Source of the DNA: Warburgia ugandensis
Lineage: Eukaryota > Streptophyta > Magnoliopsida > Canellales > Canellaceae
Direction of reading: 5' to 3'
NCBI GenBank assembly: GCA_035236585.1
Contig: CP141136.1
Coordinates: 51,477,136 to 51,541,135 of the forward strand
DNA length: 64,000 nt
The position numbers and the translations under genes are program-made. Positions 13,059 to 24,198 of this stretch are shown here, piece after piece. The notes below the pieces were generated by a model. It ran no database searches. It was not told where the DNA came from and saw nothing but the letters and a program-made list of their open reading frames with translations. Every line of letters begins with the position of its first letter. The first letter of the stretch is position 1.

Positions 13059-14247
13059 TGATAAGTCCTCAATTTTGTTTAAAAAGTACCCAATTAGTTG
13101 CCCATGTGTTATGACTTATGGTGTTAAATTAGCGTTTTTAGCCAAAATTTTGTAACACATGTATTTCTGACCTAATAATTCAAAAGTTTAATATTGGTAG
13201 GTTCATGAGCTAATCAGGAGTAAGTATGTGAATGATCACAATTTTTTAGGAATTAATTAGGGTTTTTCTTCTTTCGGGGGTGTTGAGAAGGTAATCTAAA
13301 GGTTGAGATTGATCGAGATAGAAATTGAAGCCATTCATGAGGTTTCTTAATCTAACTGAGAAACTTAAGCAAGCCAAAGCCTAAATGTCATCAATCCAAG
13401 ATGTTATGAAGGTTCAAGACTATCCTAAGGCAAGCTACAAGGTATTGGAGATGCAAAAGATGACTGAAAATGGACCCAAAACCAAGCCATGCATTTCCAC
13501 CACCTTTGCATGGGAGTCACTCAAGCCATCTAAGCAATTAAAAGCATAAAAAAGGGTGATAAACCATACAAGCTACTTAGGTCTTGAAGCCAACCATTAA
13601 AGTCACTTAAGCCATTGAGAAATGAGCCATCAAGCCAAGGAGGATTGCCACATGGAGTAACACAATTAGAGCATCAATTCAAGCACCTTTCCTATGTCAA
13701 AAGTGGTAATTTTAAGGGATTTTATGAGATTAATGTAAAAGGTAAGATGATCATGCATTAAGGGAGCCATAAAGAGAGAAAAACCCATATTCCTAATCCA
13801 TTTCCTAACCCTAATCCACCCATCCTACTAGGGTTCCACATTTTTAAGTGAATGAGGAAGCAACCATCCAAAAGGAGGATGCCTCAACCCCCACCACTTT
13901 CTTATTGGTGATCAATGGTTTCCTAAATAGGAAACCTTAGATCGACTTCAATTCAATTAACTTCAAAACCCTAGATATTTCCACATATTTTCTAAACACT
14001 TATTCCTTACCTAATTCCTTGACTTTCCATCACTCAAATTCCATCCAATTAGAAGGGTGAAAAGCCACTTTCCTTCTATGGAAAAGGATGCCTTTCTGAC
14101 TTTGTAATTTAGAAACCAGTTAGCACATATTTATTTCTCCCTCTTTTCCACTTCCTAACCATCCTAATTCGACACCCTAATCCTAATCCTAAATCTAATT
14201 TCCTTATGTTTTCATGCTTCCTAAGTTAGGAAACCACTCATTTATAA
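13059..14247 (+). repeat. TGATAAG-family LTR B, left part (5' LTR, interrupted by Element 1)
   Basis: It starts TGATAAGTCCTCAATTTTG and shares the family's ACCCAATTAGTTGCCCATGTG stretch with the copies at 29510, 56216 and 61630. The part up to 14247 is U3, ending at the TATA box that Element 1 hit. The remainder is at 26355-28035. Confidence 0.85.
14243..14247. other. Target-site duplication TATAA, left copy (Element 1)
   Basis: TATAA lies directly before the LTR start at 14248 and again directly after the other LTR end (26350-26354). A perfect 5-bp duplication is normal for Ty3/gypsy integrase. Confidence 0.93.
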
Positions 14248-14596
14248 TGTGATGACCCAGGTTTTATATGATGCAAATTTGATAAAAAGGCGAGATCTCT
14301 TGTTTTATAAGTATGAAATACATGAAAATCTTTTTGTTTTGGAAAACAATCTTTTATAAAAACCCCGAGTGTCAAAACACATTTTCAAATTATCTAGCCA
14401 TGGCATAATTTTAAATCAACATTATTCCAAAGAAAGTGTTGGTCACAGCCTCAGCTATAGAGAGTAACTACAATCAAGTAACATTGAAAGATAAGGTAGG
14501 GGTTTACTTACTTGCACTTAGTCTGGGTGTCTTCTATTACAAGCCTTCCTTGCCCTTAAGTGTTTACTTTGTGTCTGAAAAATGTTGAGGATTGGG

Positions 14597-14615
14597 TGAG
14601 TATATACTATACTCA
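14597..14615 (-). other. Conserved LTR stem-loop SL2 (Element 1 3' LTR)
   Basis: TGAGTATA / TATACTCA, eight perfect base pairs around a 3-nt loop, about 350 bp from the LTR end. It occupies the same place as the differently sequenced stem-loops in the other Tekay-type LTRs here. Confidence 0.75.
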
Positions 14616-16285
14616 GTAGGAGTCCATCACTACTAGTTTTACAATGCATGCTATGTCTAAAATTATATGCTCTTTCAAAACATGTGCATGTTTGAACACT
14701 CATGTTCAATATTGGAATTAAAAACCATTGTCGAATTAGAATACTAACGACCTAAAGGATCACATAATCCAAATCGAAAGTATCATATATATCATAACAT
14801 AATGATATGGATAAGATGCTCAACTGAATCCAACTCATGGATATCTAGTATGGTATGGTCAACCAACCTCATATCATGCCATATGCAATTCAAGTAAGTC
14901 CACGAAACCATAGGGCCCAACTATGCCCATGACCTTGCCGTCGTGTGGTCCCCGTGTACCTAGGGACACAGCGTCATAGCCACCACGGGGCATATGACAC
15001 ATCGACCCAGTGCCATGACACCACTGGTAGCCCCTTGTACCACATGTAGTCGATGTAGGGACATGCCCTTTTTGGGCGTGGTACCCAATCCACCTAGTAG
15101 TCGTAGAGACTGGGAGGCCACCCCAACCTCTCGGCATAGCACCCACGCGCTTACTAGCCCAAATCATATATGATCAAACAAGAAAAAACATCTCTTTTTC
15201 AAAACCTGTCCTCTTTGGGTCCCTCACAACTGCCTACCCAGCGTCTTGTGGGCACTCCAGCGTCTTTTGGTAACCCTCAAGGACATGCAATTTTGCAAGA
15301 ACTCAATGCTCACAAATCATGCAATATATGCAATTATTTACAAAACATGTCTATGCATAATGTATTTATCATATGCATGCTGAATTCATTTATATGCTAA
15401 ACAAGTCATATACGTATACTTAAAATATGCAGTCTCAACAATCATGGCTCTTTTTAAAAGTCTAATAGCGATAGAGCACCTACATGGCTAGGTCGCGCTA
15501 ATCCCTTTGTCCTCGTATGCTCCTGAACATGGTTTGGGGAATCAAGGTTAGTTTGGCCTATCTTTTATAGGTTTTAGAGTGGTTGGTCTTACTACTTAGG
15601 CATTAAGGGTTCATCCCCATGCCTATGGGTGTCCTATGGTCCTAATTGGGCCTTGGTATCATCAAGTTTACAAGGATTTGGTGGCCCCGCGCCACTATCA
15701 TAGTCTAAGGGTCGTGCCCACCTTATATTAGGCCTTGATCAAGTATTTTATAGTTTGGCTCTATCTACATCGTCGACATGGACACAACGCCTTTCGCGAC
15801 ACCTCAATCAAAGCCCTAGATCTTAAGTTATAGCCTTTTTAGTGCCGAGTGTACATAAAAGGGTCAAACGAAATGAGGTGGAAGCTTGGGATGCTAACGC
15901 GTCCACCGTCAATAGCATGTGCCTCAGCGGGCGCGTCTGCAGACGTGCTGGATTCCCGCTTGACGTTCTCATTTGTGGGCACATCCACGGATGCGCCTGT
16001 CTGGTTTTCTCAACGCACAGTGTGCGTTTCGGTTTGACAAGGACCTGTGCGCCCCAGGGATCGTCCCTGGGTCCTTTGTGACTCTCCAAGGCCTGGTTTT
16101 GCATGATTTTTCATGCAAAAAGTTAGGGAAACTTAGCCTAGGACTAAGGGGAAGATGGGTTTTGAGAGATTTTGGGCATACCTAGTTCGTTGCTGGGTTT
16201 TTCTCCACGTTTCTCCTCTTGGTTGCTTCTCCAAAATGGGTTTTTTTCCAAGCTGTTGGGCTGCCATTAGAGGCGCCCAAGAGCT

Positions 16286-16295
16286 CTATTTATAG
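16286..16295 (-). promoter_or_regulatory. TATA box of Element 1 3' LTR
   Basis: CTATAAATAG on the minus strand, about 130 bp downstream of the SL1 stem-loop. It is matched by 25913-25922 in the other LTR and by TATAAAAG in Element 2 at a comparable place. Confidence 0.7.
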
Positions 16296-16420
16296 AGCTA
16301 TAAGAGGGTTCTAGAGGGGGCTCTCACCGCCCTTGAATGGCAGTGGAGAAACCTCCAGAATGGTGGTGATTTCTCCTCCAAACACTGCTATTCTAGAACC
16401 CTCTAGGAGGTTGAAGAAGA

Positions 16421-16446
16421 GGGGTGCCCGTATCAAAACGGGCCCC
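16421..16446 (-). other. Conserved LTR stem-loop SL1 (Element 1 3' LTR)
   Basis: On the minus strand the arms GGGG-CCCGT and ACGGG-CACCCC flank TTTGAT. The inner arms differ in the other LTR families but still pair. Confidence 0.75.
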
Positions 16447-16721
16447 TGTGTTTCTCAGGCTAAATCCGTTTTTTGTAAAAATTACTTTTTTGCCCCTGAA
16501 CTTCAAAGGGCCATAACTTGCTCATTTTAACTCTGTTTTGGGTGATTTTGGTCTTGTTGGATTCCTTTTTCTGAGACGCACCTAATGGTACCAATCTCAA
16601 GACCAAATTTCTGGGTCCAATCAGGATGGATAGTGAAATAACCAAAATACCCTTATCTCCAAAAAGTAAACTTTTTATTGCTAACTTGGGATTTTAATAT
16701 TACAAAATTGGAGTCATTACA

Positions 16722-16737
16722 TTCTTACCCCCTTAGG
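16722..16737 (-). other. Polypurine tract of Element 1
   Basis: The minus strand reads AAGGGGGTAAGA directly before the 3' LTR start (TGTAATGAC). It follows the GGGGAGAAATTCCCCTAAG stretch that resembles the conserved pre-PPT sequence at 38221-38250 (Element 2) and 45460-45495 (Element 3). Confidence 0.85.
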
Positions 16738-16772
16738 GGAATTTCTCCCCTAAAATTCTACAATATATACAG

Positions 16773-17477
16773 TCAAAAGATCTCGGGGTACTTTTCTCGC
16801 ATTTCTGACTCTAGTTCCCAAGTCTCTTCTTCCATGTGCGCATTTCTCCACAAAACTTTGACTAAGTGTATGTCCTTGTTCTGCAGCTTCTTACTCTTAC
16901 GATCCTGAATCTCAATTGGTCTCGTCTTTAGCTTGAGATCCTCCGTCAACTCTATGGGTACCTGGTTGATGACATGAGCAGGGTTAGGCACGTACCTCCT
17001 TAGCATAGATACATGGAATACGTTATGCACTTCAGATAGCTGAGGAGGTAGTGTGATCCTGTAGGCCACTTTTCCCACTTTCTCCAGGATTTCAAAAGGA
17101 CCTATATAACGCGGACTAAGCTTGCCTTTGATACCGAACCGCATAACTCCTTTAGTGGGAGATATCTTCAGTAAAACGTGCTCTCCTATGTCGAATTCTA
17201 ATGGTCTCCTCCTTCGATCAGCATAGCTCTTTTGGCGGCTTTGAGCTATGAGGAGGCGTCTTCTTATTAGTTTGACCTTCTCAGCACATTGCTCCACCAG
17301 CTCGGACTGGAGCACCCTGGACTCTCCAACTTCACTCCAACTGGTCGGTGATCAACAGGGTCTCCCATAGAGTGCCTCGTACGGAGCCATGCCAATGCTC
17401 GACTAAAAGCTGTTGTTGTACGCGAACTCTACTAGCGGTAGGTTTTCATCCTAGCTCTGTTTCTAATCGAGGGCACA
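16773..17477 (-). pseudogene. Integrase C-terminal part with chromodomain (Element 1)
   Basis: The reading includes the GPFEILEKVGKVAYRI-type GPY/F module and then HNVFHVSMLRRY, both standard in chromovirus integrase C-termini. A chromodomain-like tail follows (LVKVLWRN...EEETWELESEM). In chromoviruses the chromodomain steers integration to heterochromatin; the Tekay/Del version is the group-II type. The upstream edge is the target duplication GCACA of the solo LTR at 17478, so this is the distal part of an interrupted gene. The element is a fossil. Confidence 0.92.
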
Positions 17478-17700
17478 TGTAACAACCACAAAATTTTATA
17501 TCCTTTTATAGAATAATAATTTGGAACTAATAAAATCATTAGATAGTGCTCAGAAAGTGGAATCCAACAAGCCAAAGAATGCTCAAAACAGAGCCCGTAT
17601 GAATAAGTTATGGGCCTTTGAAATCAAGGGCAAAATGGTAATTAAAAGAAAAAAAACGAAAAAAAAGAAAAAACAAAACAAAGAACACCATTTTTCAGGA

Positions 17701-17729
17701 GGGGGCCAAATTGATATTGGCACCCCCCC
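17701..17729 (+). other. Conserved LTR stem-loop SL1 (solo LTR 1)
   Basis: GGGGG-CCAA and TTGG-CACCCCC arms around ATTGATA. It has the same outline as SL1 elsewhere with different inner pairs. Confidence 0.75.
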
Positions 17730-19589
17730 TTTCACGTTGCAAACCCGACGTTGGGTCTGCGCTCTCTCTCTATTTCTCTCTCCCTCGCTCCACCGGCTTT
17801 GTCTAGCTAGATCAACCTGAAACCCTTCTTCCTCTTCTCCCTTTCCCTCTTGTTCCGGCCAACTACACGCCCGAGCTCGAAACCCATTTCACCCTTCTTC
17901 TCCATCACTTGCGGCACAACTCCGGTGATGGTGAACAGTCTTCCAGAACAGCACACATGGATCCTAAAACTATTCGGATGAATGATTTGAGCCGTTCATC
18001 GTGCTCCTCTCAATGTTGCAAAGAAAACTCCTTAAGAACTTTGGCAATCGTGGTTGATCCGACAATGATCCAAATGCAACAGTGATGTGCGGTTATGATC
18101 ATGCTGATCTGTGGCAAGCTGCCATGATCCAACAGTTGTCTGACATTAGTGGGACCTATTGAACAAAGATTAGAAGGCATACAATGAGTTGAAGCATAAG
18201 GGGTCGATCGTGGAAAAAAGAGTACAACTAAAGCTAATGGAATCTGGTGAATGCGCCATGCGAGGTAGGTGGAAATTTAAGACTGCATGTCTAAATCATA
18301 AGATGCATGTTATAAACATGATTTTATTTCTGCTTATAGATGTTATGAAATTCGAATGGTATGATTATATTATATATGCTTTAAATTGTAATGATAAAAA
18401 TAATATAATTAAAAGAATTGCATGTTATAATTGATGCTTATGCCTTGTACGAAATTATGTTTATGGTACATGGGTACCATGTCAGTATTGGTGATGTATG
18501 AGTCTAAGTTATAGGACACGTCCTTGGTGGGTTATTACCAAATAAGTGAGGATGTTATTCTTGTTATGAAATATATGAATAGGCAAATTACCTACTATTA
18601 TTATTATTATTTTACATCCGGGCATGGATGCCTGAGAGTTTTGTTTTAGACAGGCATAGGCCTGGGGATGCTATGCTAGGAGGGTTATGAGGGTTTGGCC
18701 ACCCGCTCTCCGAAATTTGTTATGTTATGGATACCATGCACTATGTGTTGCAAAAAGTCGGGTGGGGCAATCACGGGAAGGCCGCCACTGTGACATCCAT
18801 GGTCCTCCCATGCGGACATGGATCTTGTGATTTCCACCGAGGGTGGTATAGGTGGATTATTGAGCAGTTATCCGGGCGCACTATACGGATTCTAACTGCA
18901 TGCATAGTAATCCTTATATTTGATGCACTATGGTGGATATCCTTGAGGGTTGCCAAAAGACATTGGAGTGCCCAAAAGACGCTGGTGAGGCAGTGTGAGG
19001 GTCAAGCAGTTGTGAGGGACCCAAAGAGGACAATATTGTATTCGTTGTGCATTCTGCCACTGGACATATATATATATATATGATGTCATTATGAGGTGCT
19101 TTATATGATACGGCATGATGATATGCCTTGTATCGTTTTCCCAGCAATGGCTGGAGGATTGTGGACCCCGTATGGTGAGGGGTAGGAGGATTATATTGAT
19201 ATACCAGTAGTGGTTGGATAATTATGAACCTCATATGATGAGGGATATGATTTTGAAACCCAGTATAGTTTGGGAATGCAGATTAGGTGACGTTGATTAT
19301 ATTCATAATTTTGTATGTCCTTTAACAAATTTTATATATGTGTATTATTGTTATATTAATATGATTGAGGGAATAGTTTCATATATGTTTTCATATGGGT
19401 TAGTGCATGGGTAGAATTGTATGCAGAGTATGGTTCATGGAATTGAAGTATTGTAAATATTTGGCTTACAAATGGGTTATTGAGATATGAAACATATCGT
19501 AAATTCAATTTAACTTAAGTACTATTGAATAATTAATGTATCTTAAGATTTAGCATGCTTCTTAAACTCCCTTACCAAGCATAGCTTGC

Positions 19590-19626
19590 TGAGATATTGT
19601 AAATGTTTTATGTTTACAATATCTCA
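19590..19626 (+). other. Conserved LTR stem-loop SL2 (solo LTR 1)
   Basis: TGAGATATTGTAAA and its exact complement TTTACAATATCTCA, separated by 9 nt: a perfect 14-bp stem 380 bp from the LTR end. A small AAGC-ATA-GCTT hairpin lies just upstream (about 19577-19587). Confidence 0.85.
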
Positions 19627-20007
19627 GATACAGAAAGACGGGAAAAGATGTACACAACAAAGGAATCCAGCAACCATACTTCTATGCGCAGGTATACATT
19701 TTATTTAAAGCTTTGGTATTGTATAGTTAGTCATTTGAATTATGATATTGGACATTTAATATAATGTTATAAGGGTTATACAAGTGAGCCACTGGATGGG
19801 TCCTGTTTTCAAAAATAAAGTTCTATCTACTAGAAAACTATATATATATATATGTGTATAGTGTGAGCATGAAGGTGACATCCGGGTTTTTGAAAAAAAT
19901 GAATTTCAAAGAAAAACCTTCTGCTATTTTTGTATTTCAAAATTTAGAGACGCCATCTTTTGAAATAATAGCGAAAAAATTTCATGGAAAAATGCGGAGG
20001 TGTCACA

Positions 20008-20600
20008 GCACAGGTTCGCAACATATCTTCGACTATCTGGATTGTGCGCTCTGACTGTCCATCGGTCTGTGGATGGAAGGCTATGCTATAGTTCAAGGAA
20101 GATCCTAAGGATTTTTGGATGGACTTCCAGAGTTGTGAAGTGAAGCAGCTATCCCTATCTGAAGTGATACTAAGGGGTATACCATGTAGACTCACTATCT
20201 CTTTGATGTATAGCTGAGATAGGCGGTTAGTGGATTGGGTATGGCGTATAGGAAGGAAATGAGCTGTCTTAGTCAATCTATCAACAATTACCCAGATCAT
20301 GTCATGACCCTTAGAGGTCCTGGGTAACCCTACGATGAAGTCCATGGTAATATGGTCCCATTTCCATTCGGGTAACGCAAGGGGTTGTAACAATCCTGCG
20401 GTCTTTGATGTTCAGCTTTTACTTGTTGACATGTTAGACACAAATTCCCCTATGTCTCATTTCATACCATCCCACCAATATTGTCTCTTTAAGTCTTAAT
20501 ACATATTATTTCCTCCCGGATGTATAGTATACTTAGACCGATGAGCCTCTTTTAAGATTTCTTGTCTTAACTCTTCATTAGTCGGTACCACTAATCTTCC
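20008..20600 (-). pseudogene. Integrase zinc-binding and catalytic core remnant (Element 1)
   Basis: The minus strand shows an HHCC-like zinc-binding stretch (EAHRSKYTIHPGG..., about 20420-20560) and the DDE core landmarks MDFIVGLPRTSKGHD, ITSDRDSCFTSQLW and FHPQTDGQSERTIQ (about 20350-20050). These are typical Ty3/gypsy integrase motifs. The left edge is the solo LTR insertion. The gene is broken. Confidence 0.9.
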
Positions 20601-22040
20601 TTGCATGTAGATGCTACCATCTTCCCTTTTAGTAAACCCTGGTTTTCCTATGAAAGCTTGTGTATCTAGATCTCCTTTCTATTCTTGTTTAACCTTTTCA
20701 TTAACAACTGACTTTATCGTTAGTCCTACCATAATGATCTTGTGCTTTCTTATGTCTGGTTTTCACGTTATTACTTCTTGTAATAGCTTCCATCTCTTAG
20801 TCAATAAACTTGCACACATCCCTTGGGTTTTTCTACTTAATGCATCAGCTACCACATTAGCTTTTCCAGGGTGATAATCAATGGAGAATTCATAGTCTTT
20901 TAAATATTCCATCCATCTTCTTTGTCGCATGTTTAAGTCTTGTTGGGAAAAGATATATTTAAGACTCTTATGATCTGTAAAAACTTTAAACTTTTCCCCA
21001 TATAAATAATGTCTCCAAATTCGCAGGGCAAAGACTATGGCCGCTAATTCCAAGTCATGGGTCGGGTAATTGACTTCATGCTTCTTGAGTTGCCGAGAAG
21101 CATAAGCAATTACCTTCCCATGTTGCATAAGTATGCAGCCTAGTCCTTGTTGTGAGGCATCGCTGTATATCTCAAATACGCCACTTCCTGAAGGTAAGGT
21201 AAGGACAGGTGCTGTAGTTAACCTTCTCTTTAGTTCCTAGAAGCTTTCCTCACATTTATCAGTCCATTCAAATCTTGTGTCTTTCCTGGTCAACTTAGTT
21301 AGAGGTAAAGCAATTTGTGAAAAACCCTCGATGAATCTCCTGTAATATCCGGCAAGTCCTAAGAAGCTTCTTATTTCTGTGACTATCTTAGGTCTTTCCC
21401 AGTTCTGTACTGATTCAACCTTAGCGGGGTCAACTGCTATGCCATCCTGAGAAATAATGTGTCCTAAGAAATTAACCTTTTCTAGCCAAAACTCATACTT
21501 ACTGAATTTTGCATATAACTTGTGTGCCGGTAGGGTGCTTAATGTTATCCTTAGATGTTCCTTATGGTCTTCAGGAGTTTTTGAATATATCAAGATATCA
21601 TCCACAAACACTATGATGAATTTATCTAAGTATTCCTTGAACACCCTATTCATGAGGTCCATAAATGTGGCTGGAGCATTAGTTAAACCAAAGGACATCA
21701 CTCTGAATTCATACTGGCCGTATCGAGTCCTGAAGGTTGACTTGGGAATATCTTCTTCTCTAACTCCAAGTTGATGGTATCCGGATCATAAATCAACCTT
21801 AGAGAAGACTCTGGCTGATTGAAGTTGATCGAAAATATCATCAATTTGGGGAAGGGGTACTTATTCTTAATGGTGACCCTATTTAACATCCGATAGTCTA
21901 TGCACAATCTCATGGAGCCATCCTTTTTCTTAACAAAAAGGACTGGAGCTCCCCACGGAGATACGCTAGGTCGTATGAACCCTTTATCAAGTAGTTCCTG
22001 TAACTGGGTCTTCAGGTCTTTTAGTTCTACAGGAGCCATT
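20601..22040 (-). pseudogene. Reverse transcriptase and RNase H remnant (Element 1)
   Basis: RT landmarks on the minus strand are [53 protein letters not shown] and the active-site region FVDDILIYS (about 21600), then FLGHIIS and the [12 protein letters not shown] thumb region. RNase H follows (about 21130-20760: [54 protein letters not shown]). Order and motifs are those of Ty3/gypsy chromoviruses. The reading is not continuous. Confidence 0.95.
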
Positions 22041-22640
22041 CGGTAAGGAGCTTTGAAAATGGGGGAAGTACCGGGTATAAGGTCAATGATAAACTCAATT
22101 TCCCTTGGTGGAGGTAGACCTGGTAAGTCCTCAGGGAATACATCAGGAAATTCTCGACATCCTCTAGCTTTGGTTGGGGACTCTCCACAAATTCAATCTT
22201 GGCTAAGAAGAAGGGGCATCCCTGAGCAATGTGCTTAACTGCTTTCATGGAAGAAATAACACATGCTCCAGAATAATTCTTTCTTCGTTGGAGGGTGAAA
22301 GTGTCTCCATTAGGTAGGGTAAAAGTGACACATTTCTGGCGGCAATCAACAAAGGCTTGATGAAAGGCTAGCCAATCCATACCTAGGATGATGTCGAAGT
22401 CATTCATATCTAAGTGAATAAGATTGGCATGTAGCAAATGGTCCTTGATTAAAATGGGGATATCCTGGAGATAAGAATAGGTGGGAAGTGTCTGGCCTAC
22501 AAGAGTCATGACTTCTAGAGTGAAGTCCAGGTCCTGTGGTATAATGTCCAAGAATGATGCAAATTCCCGGGATATGAAAGAATGAGTGGAGCCTGTATTG
22601 AATAGAACATTAGCAGGTGTATCATAGATAGAAAGAATAC
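22041..22640 (-). pseudogene. Aspartic protease region remnant (Element 1)
   Basis: A retropepsin-like GSTHSFIS stretch near 22590 precedes LIHLDMNDFDIILGMDWL (about 22390) and the conserved strand DCRQKCVTF. The protease lies between gag and RT as in all Ty3/gypsy elements. This part is a fossil like the rest. Confidence 0.85.
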
Positions 22641-23700
22641 CTTCAACTACTGCATTTGAAGCCTGGGCTTGACTGGAAGTGAGGGCAAAGACACGTCCTT
22701 GGCTTTTTGGAACTTGATCTCTTTTACGCTCTTCAACTTTCTTTTTAGGACAATCCCTAGAAAAATGTCCTGATTCTCCACAAAGATAGCAAGTGATGTT
22801 GAAAATGGGACATGTTTTGCCTAAATGATTCCTGTTACACTTAGGGCATGTTTTCCAGTCTGGCCTTCTTCCTTTGTTTTCAAATGGCTTCTTGAAAGGT
22901 TGCCTGGGTCCAGATGACTAAAAGGGTCTCTTTCCTTTATTCCTCATGGTGTTGATGTTCTTAGTTTCCTTCATCACCTGATTCCATTGATAATCTTTTT
23001 CGTATAAGGAGGCCATCTCTACTGCCTTGGCTATGGTGGAAGGTTGGAAACCTAGAACTCTGCTCCTGAGTCCTGGGTTGAGCCCATCTACAAATCTTTC
23101 TGCCGCATCTTCCTCATCAGCACAAGCATGTGGTGCAAATCTTCGGAGGCTGATGAATCTATTTTCACACTATTGGACAATCATATTTCCTTGTTCTAAG
23201 TCCATAAATTCCTTTTCCTTCTATTTTCTTACGTGTTTAGGATAATATTTATCATTAAAGACCTTTTTAAACTCTTCCCATCCTATTGTTTCTCGCTGGT
23301 CAAAATAAGTTCTTTCTGCGGTTTCCCACCAAAAGGTAGCCTCTCCCCTAAACACAAATGTGGCCATGGGTACTTTTCTTTCTTCAGCTATGTTCATGGC
23401 TTTAAATATCTTTTCAATATCAATTAACCATTTTTCAGCTGCAAATGCTTCATCTTCTCTTGTGAATGAGGGAGCTAGTTTCTGAAACCTTTCTAACTGA
23501 ACCTCAGTCCTATCTATTACTTTATCAGGGGAAGGATCTCAGGTGGTAGGAGTTTGGCTTTGACTACTCATGTATTGTCCCATATGTTGTAGAAATTGCT
23601 GGAATAATTCAGCCATCCCATTGCCCCACCCAGTGGAGTCCACTGGTGGGGCTTCAGGTCTTAGAGCATTGCTTCCTTTCTTTTTAGGCATCTGTAATCA
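22641..23700 (-). pseudogene. Gag remnant with zinc knuckles (Element 1)
   Basis: The minus strand shows the capsid-type core ENRFISLRRFAPHAC (about 23130) with DGLNPGLRSRVLG, then a nucleocapsid part with CYLCGESGHFSRDC (CX2CX4HX4C, about 22760-22800). A second Cys/His cluster with CPKCNRNHLGKTC lies just before it (about 22830-22870). The start is near 23690, just inside the leader. Several breaks are present. Confidence 0.88.
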
Positions 23701-23817
23701 CAAGGTAATTTACCAGACCTTAGTATGTGTTATCCTATTACCCCTTACTCTTTCATGGATGAAACTTGATTATAAGTTATTCTCCTCATAACTGGGCTAT
23801 GAGTAACGTCAAACCAC

Positions 23818-23829
23818 GCTCTGATACCA
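23818..23829 (-). other. Primer-binding site, initiator tRNA-Met (Element 1)
   Basis: The minus strand reads TGGTATCAGAGC, the standard plant tRNA-iMet site, 2 bp inside the 5' LTR end at 23832. Confidence 0.97.
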
Positions 23830-24179
23830 ACTGTGACGACCCGGGTTTTATATGATGCAAATTTGATGAAAAGGTGAGATCTCTTGTTTTATAAATATGG
23901 AATGCATGAAAATATTTTTGTATTGGAAAACAATCTTTATAAAAACCCCGAGTGTCAAAACACATTTTCAAATTATCTAGCCATGGCATAATTTTAAATC
24001 AACATTATTCCCAAGAAAGTGTTAGTCACAGCCTCAGCTACAGAAAGTAACTACAATCACGTAACATTGAAAGATAAGGTAGGGATTTACTTACTTGCAC
24101 TTAGTCTGGGTGTCTTCTGTCACAAGCGTTCCTTGCCCTTAAGTGTTTACTTTGTGTTTGAAAAATGTTGAGGATTGGG

Positions 24180-24198
24180 TGAGTATATACTATACTCA
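24180..24198 (-). other. Conserved LTR stem-loop SL2 (Element 1 5' LTR)
   Basis: Identical stem to 14597-14615 (TGAGTATA / TATACTCA). Confidence 0.75.

Larger units (their letters stand above)
14248..16721 (-). repeat. Element 1 3' LTR
   Basis: Starts TGTGATGACCC and ends GTCATTACA on the plus strand, so on the minus strand it begins TGTAATGAC and ends GTCATCACA. It pairs with 23832-26349. Compared with that copy it lacks a short tandem duplication near 24803-24834. Confidence 0.95.
17478..20007 (+). repeat. Solo LTR 1 (Tekay-type), nested in Element 1's integrase
   Basis: Starts TGTAACAACC and ends GGTGTCACA. The perfect 5-bp target duplication GCACA lies at 17473-17477 and 20008-20012. 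No internal region or second LTR is attached, so it is a solo LTR left by LTR-LTR recombination. It is closest to the LTRs of Element 3 (same SL2 stem sequence and flanks). It also holds a block at about 18937-19032 that Element 3's LTRs lack but that matches LTRs of Elements 1 and 2. It is younger than Element 1. Confidence 0.95.
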
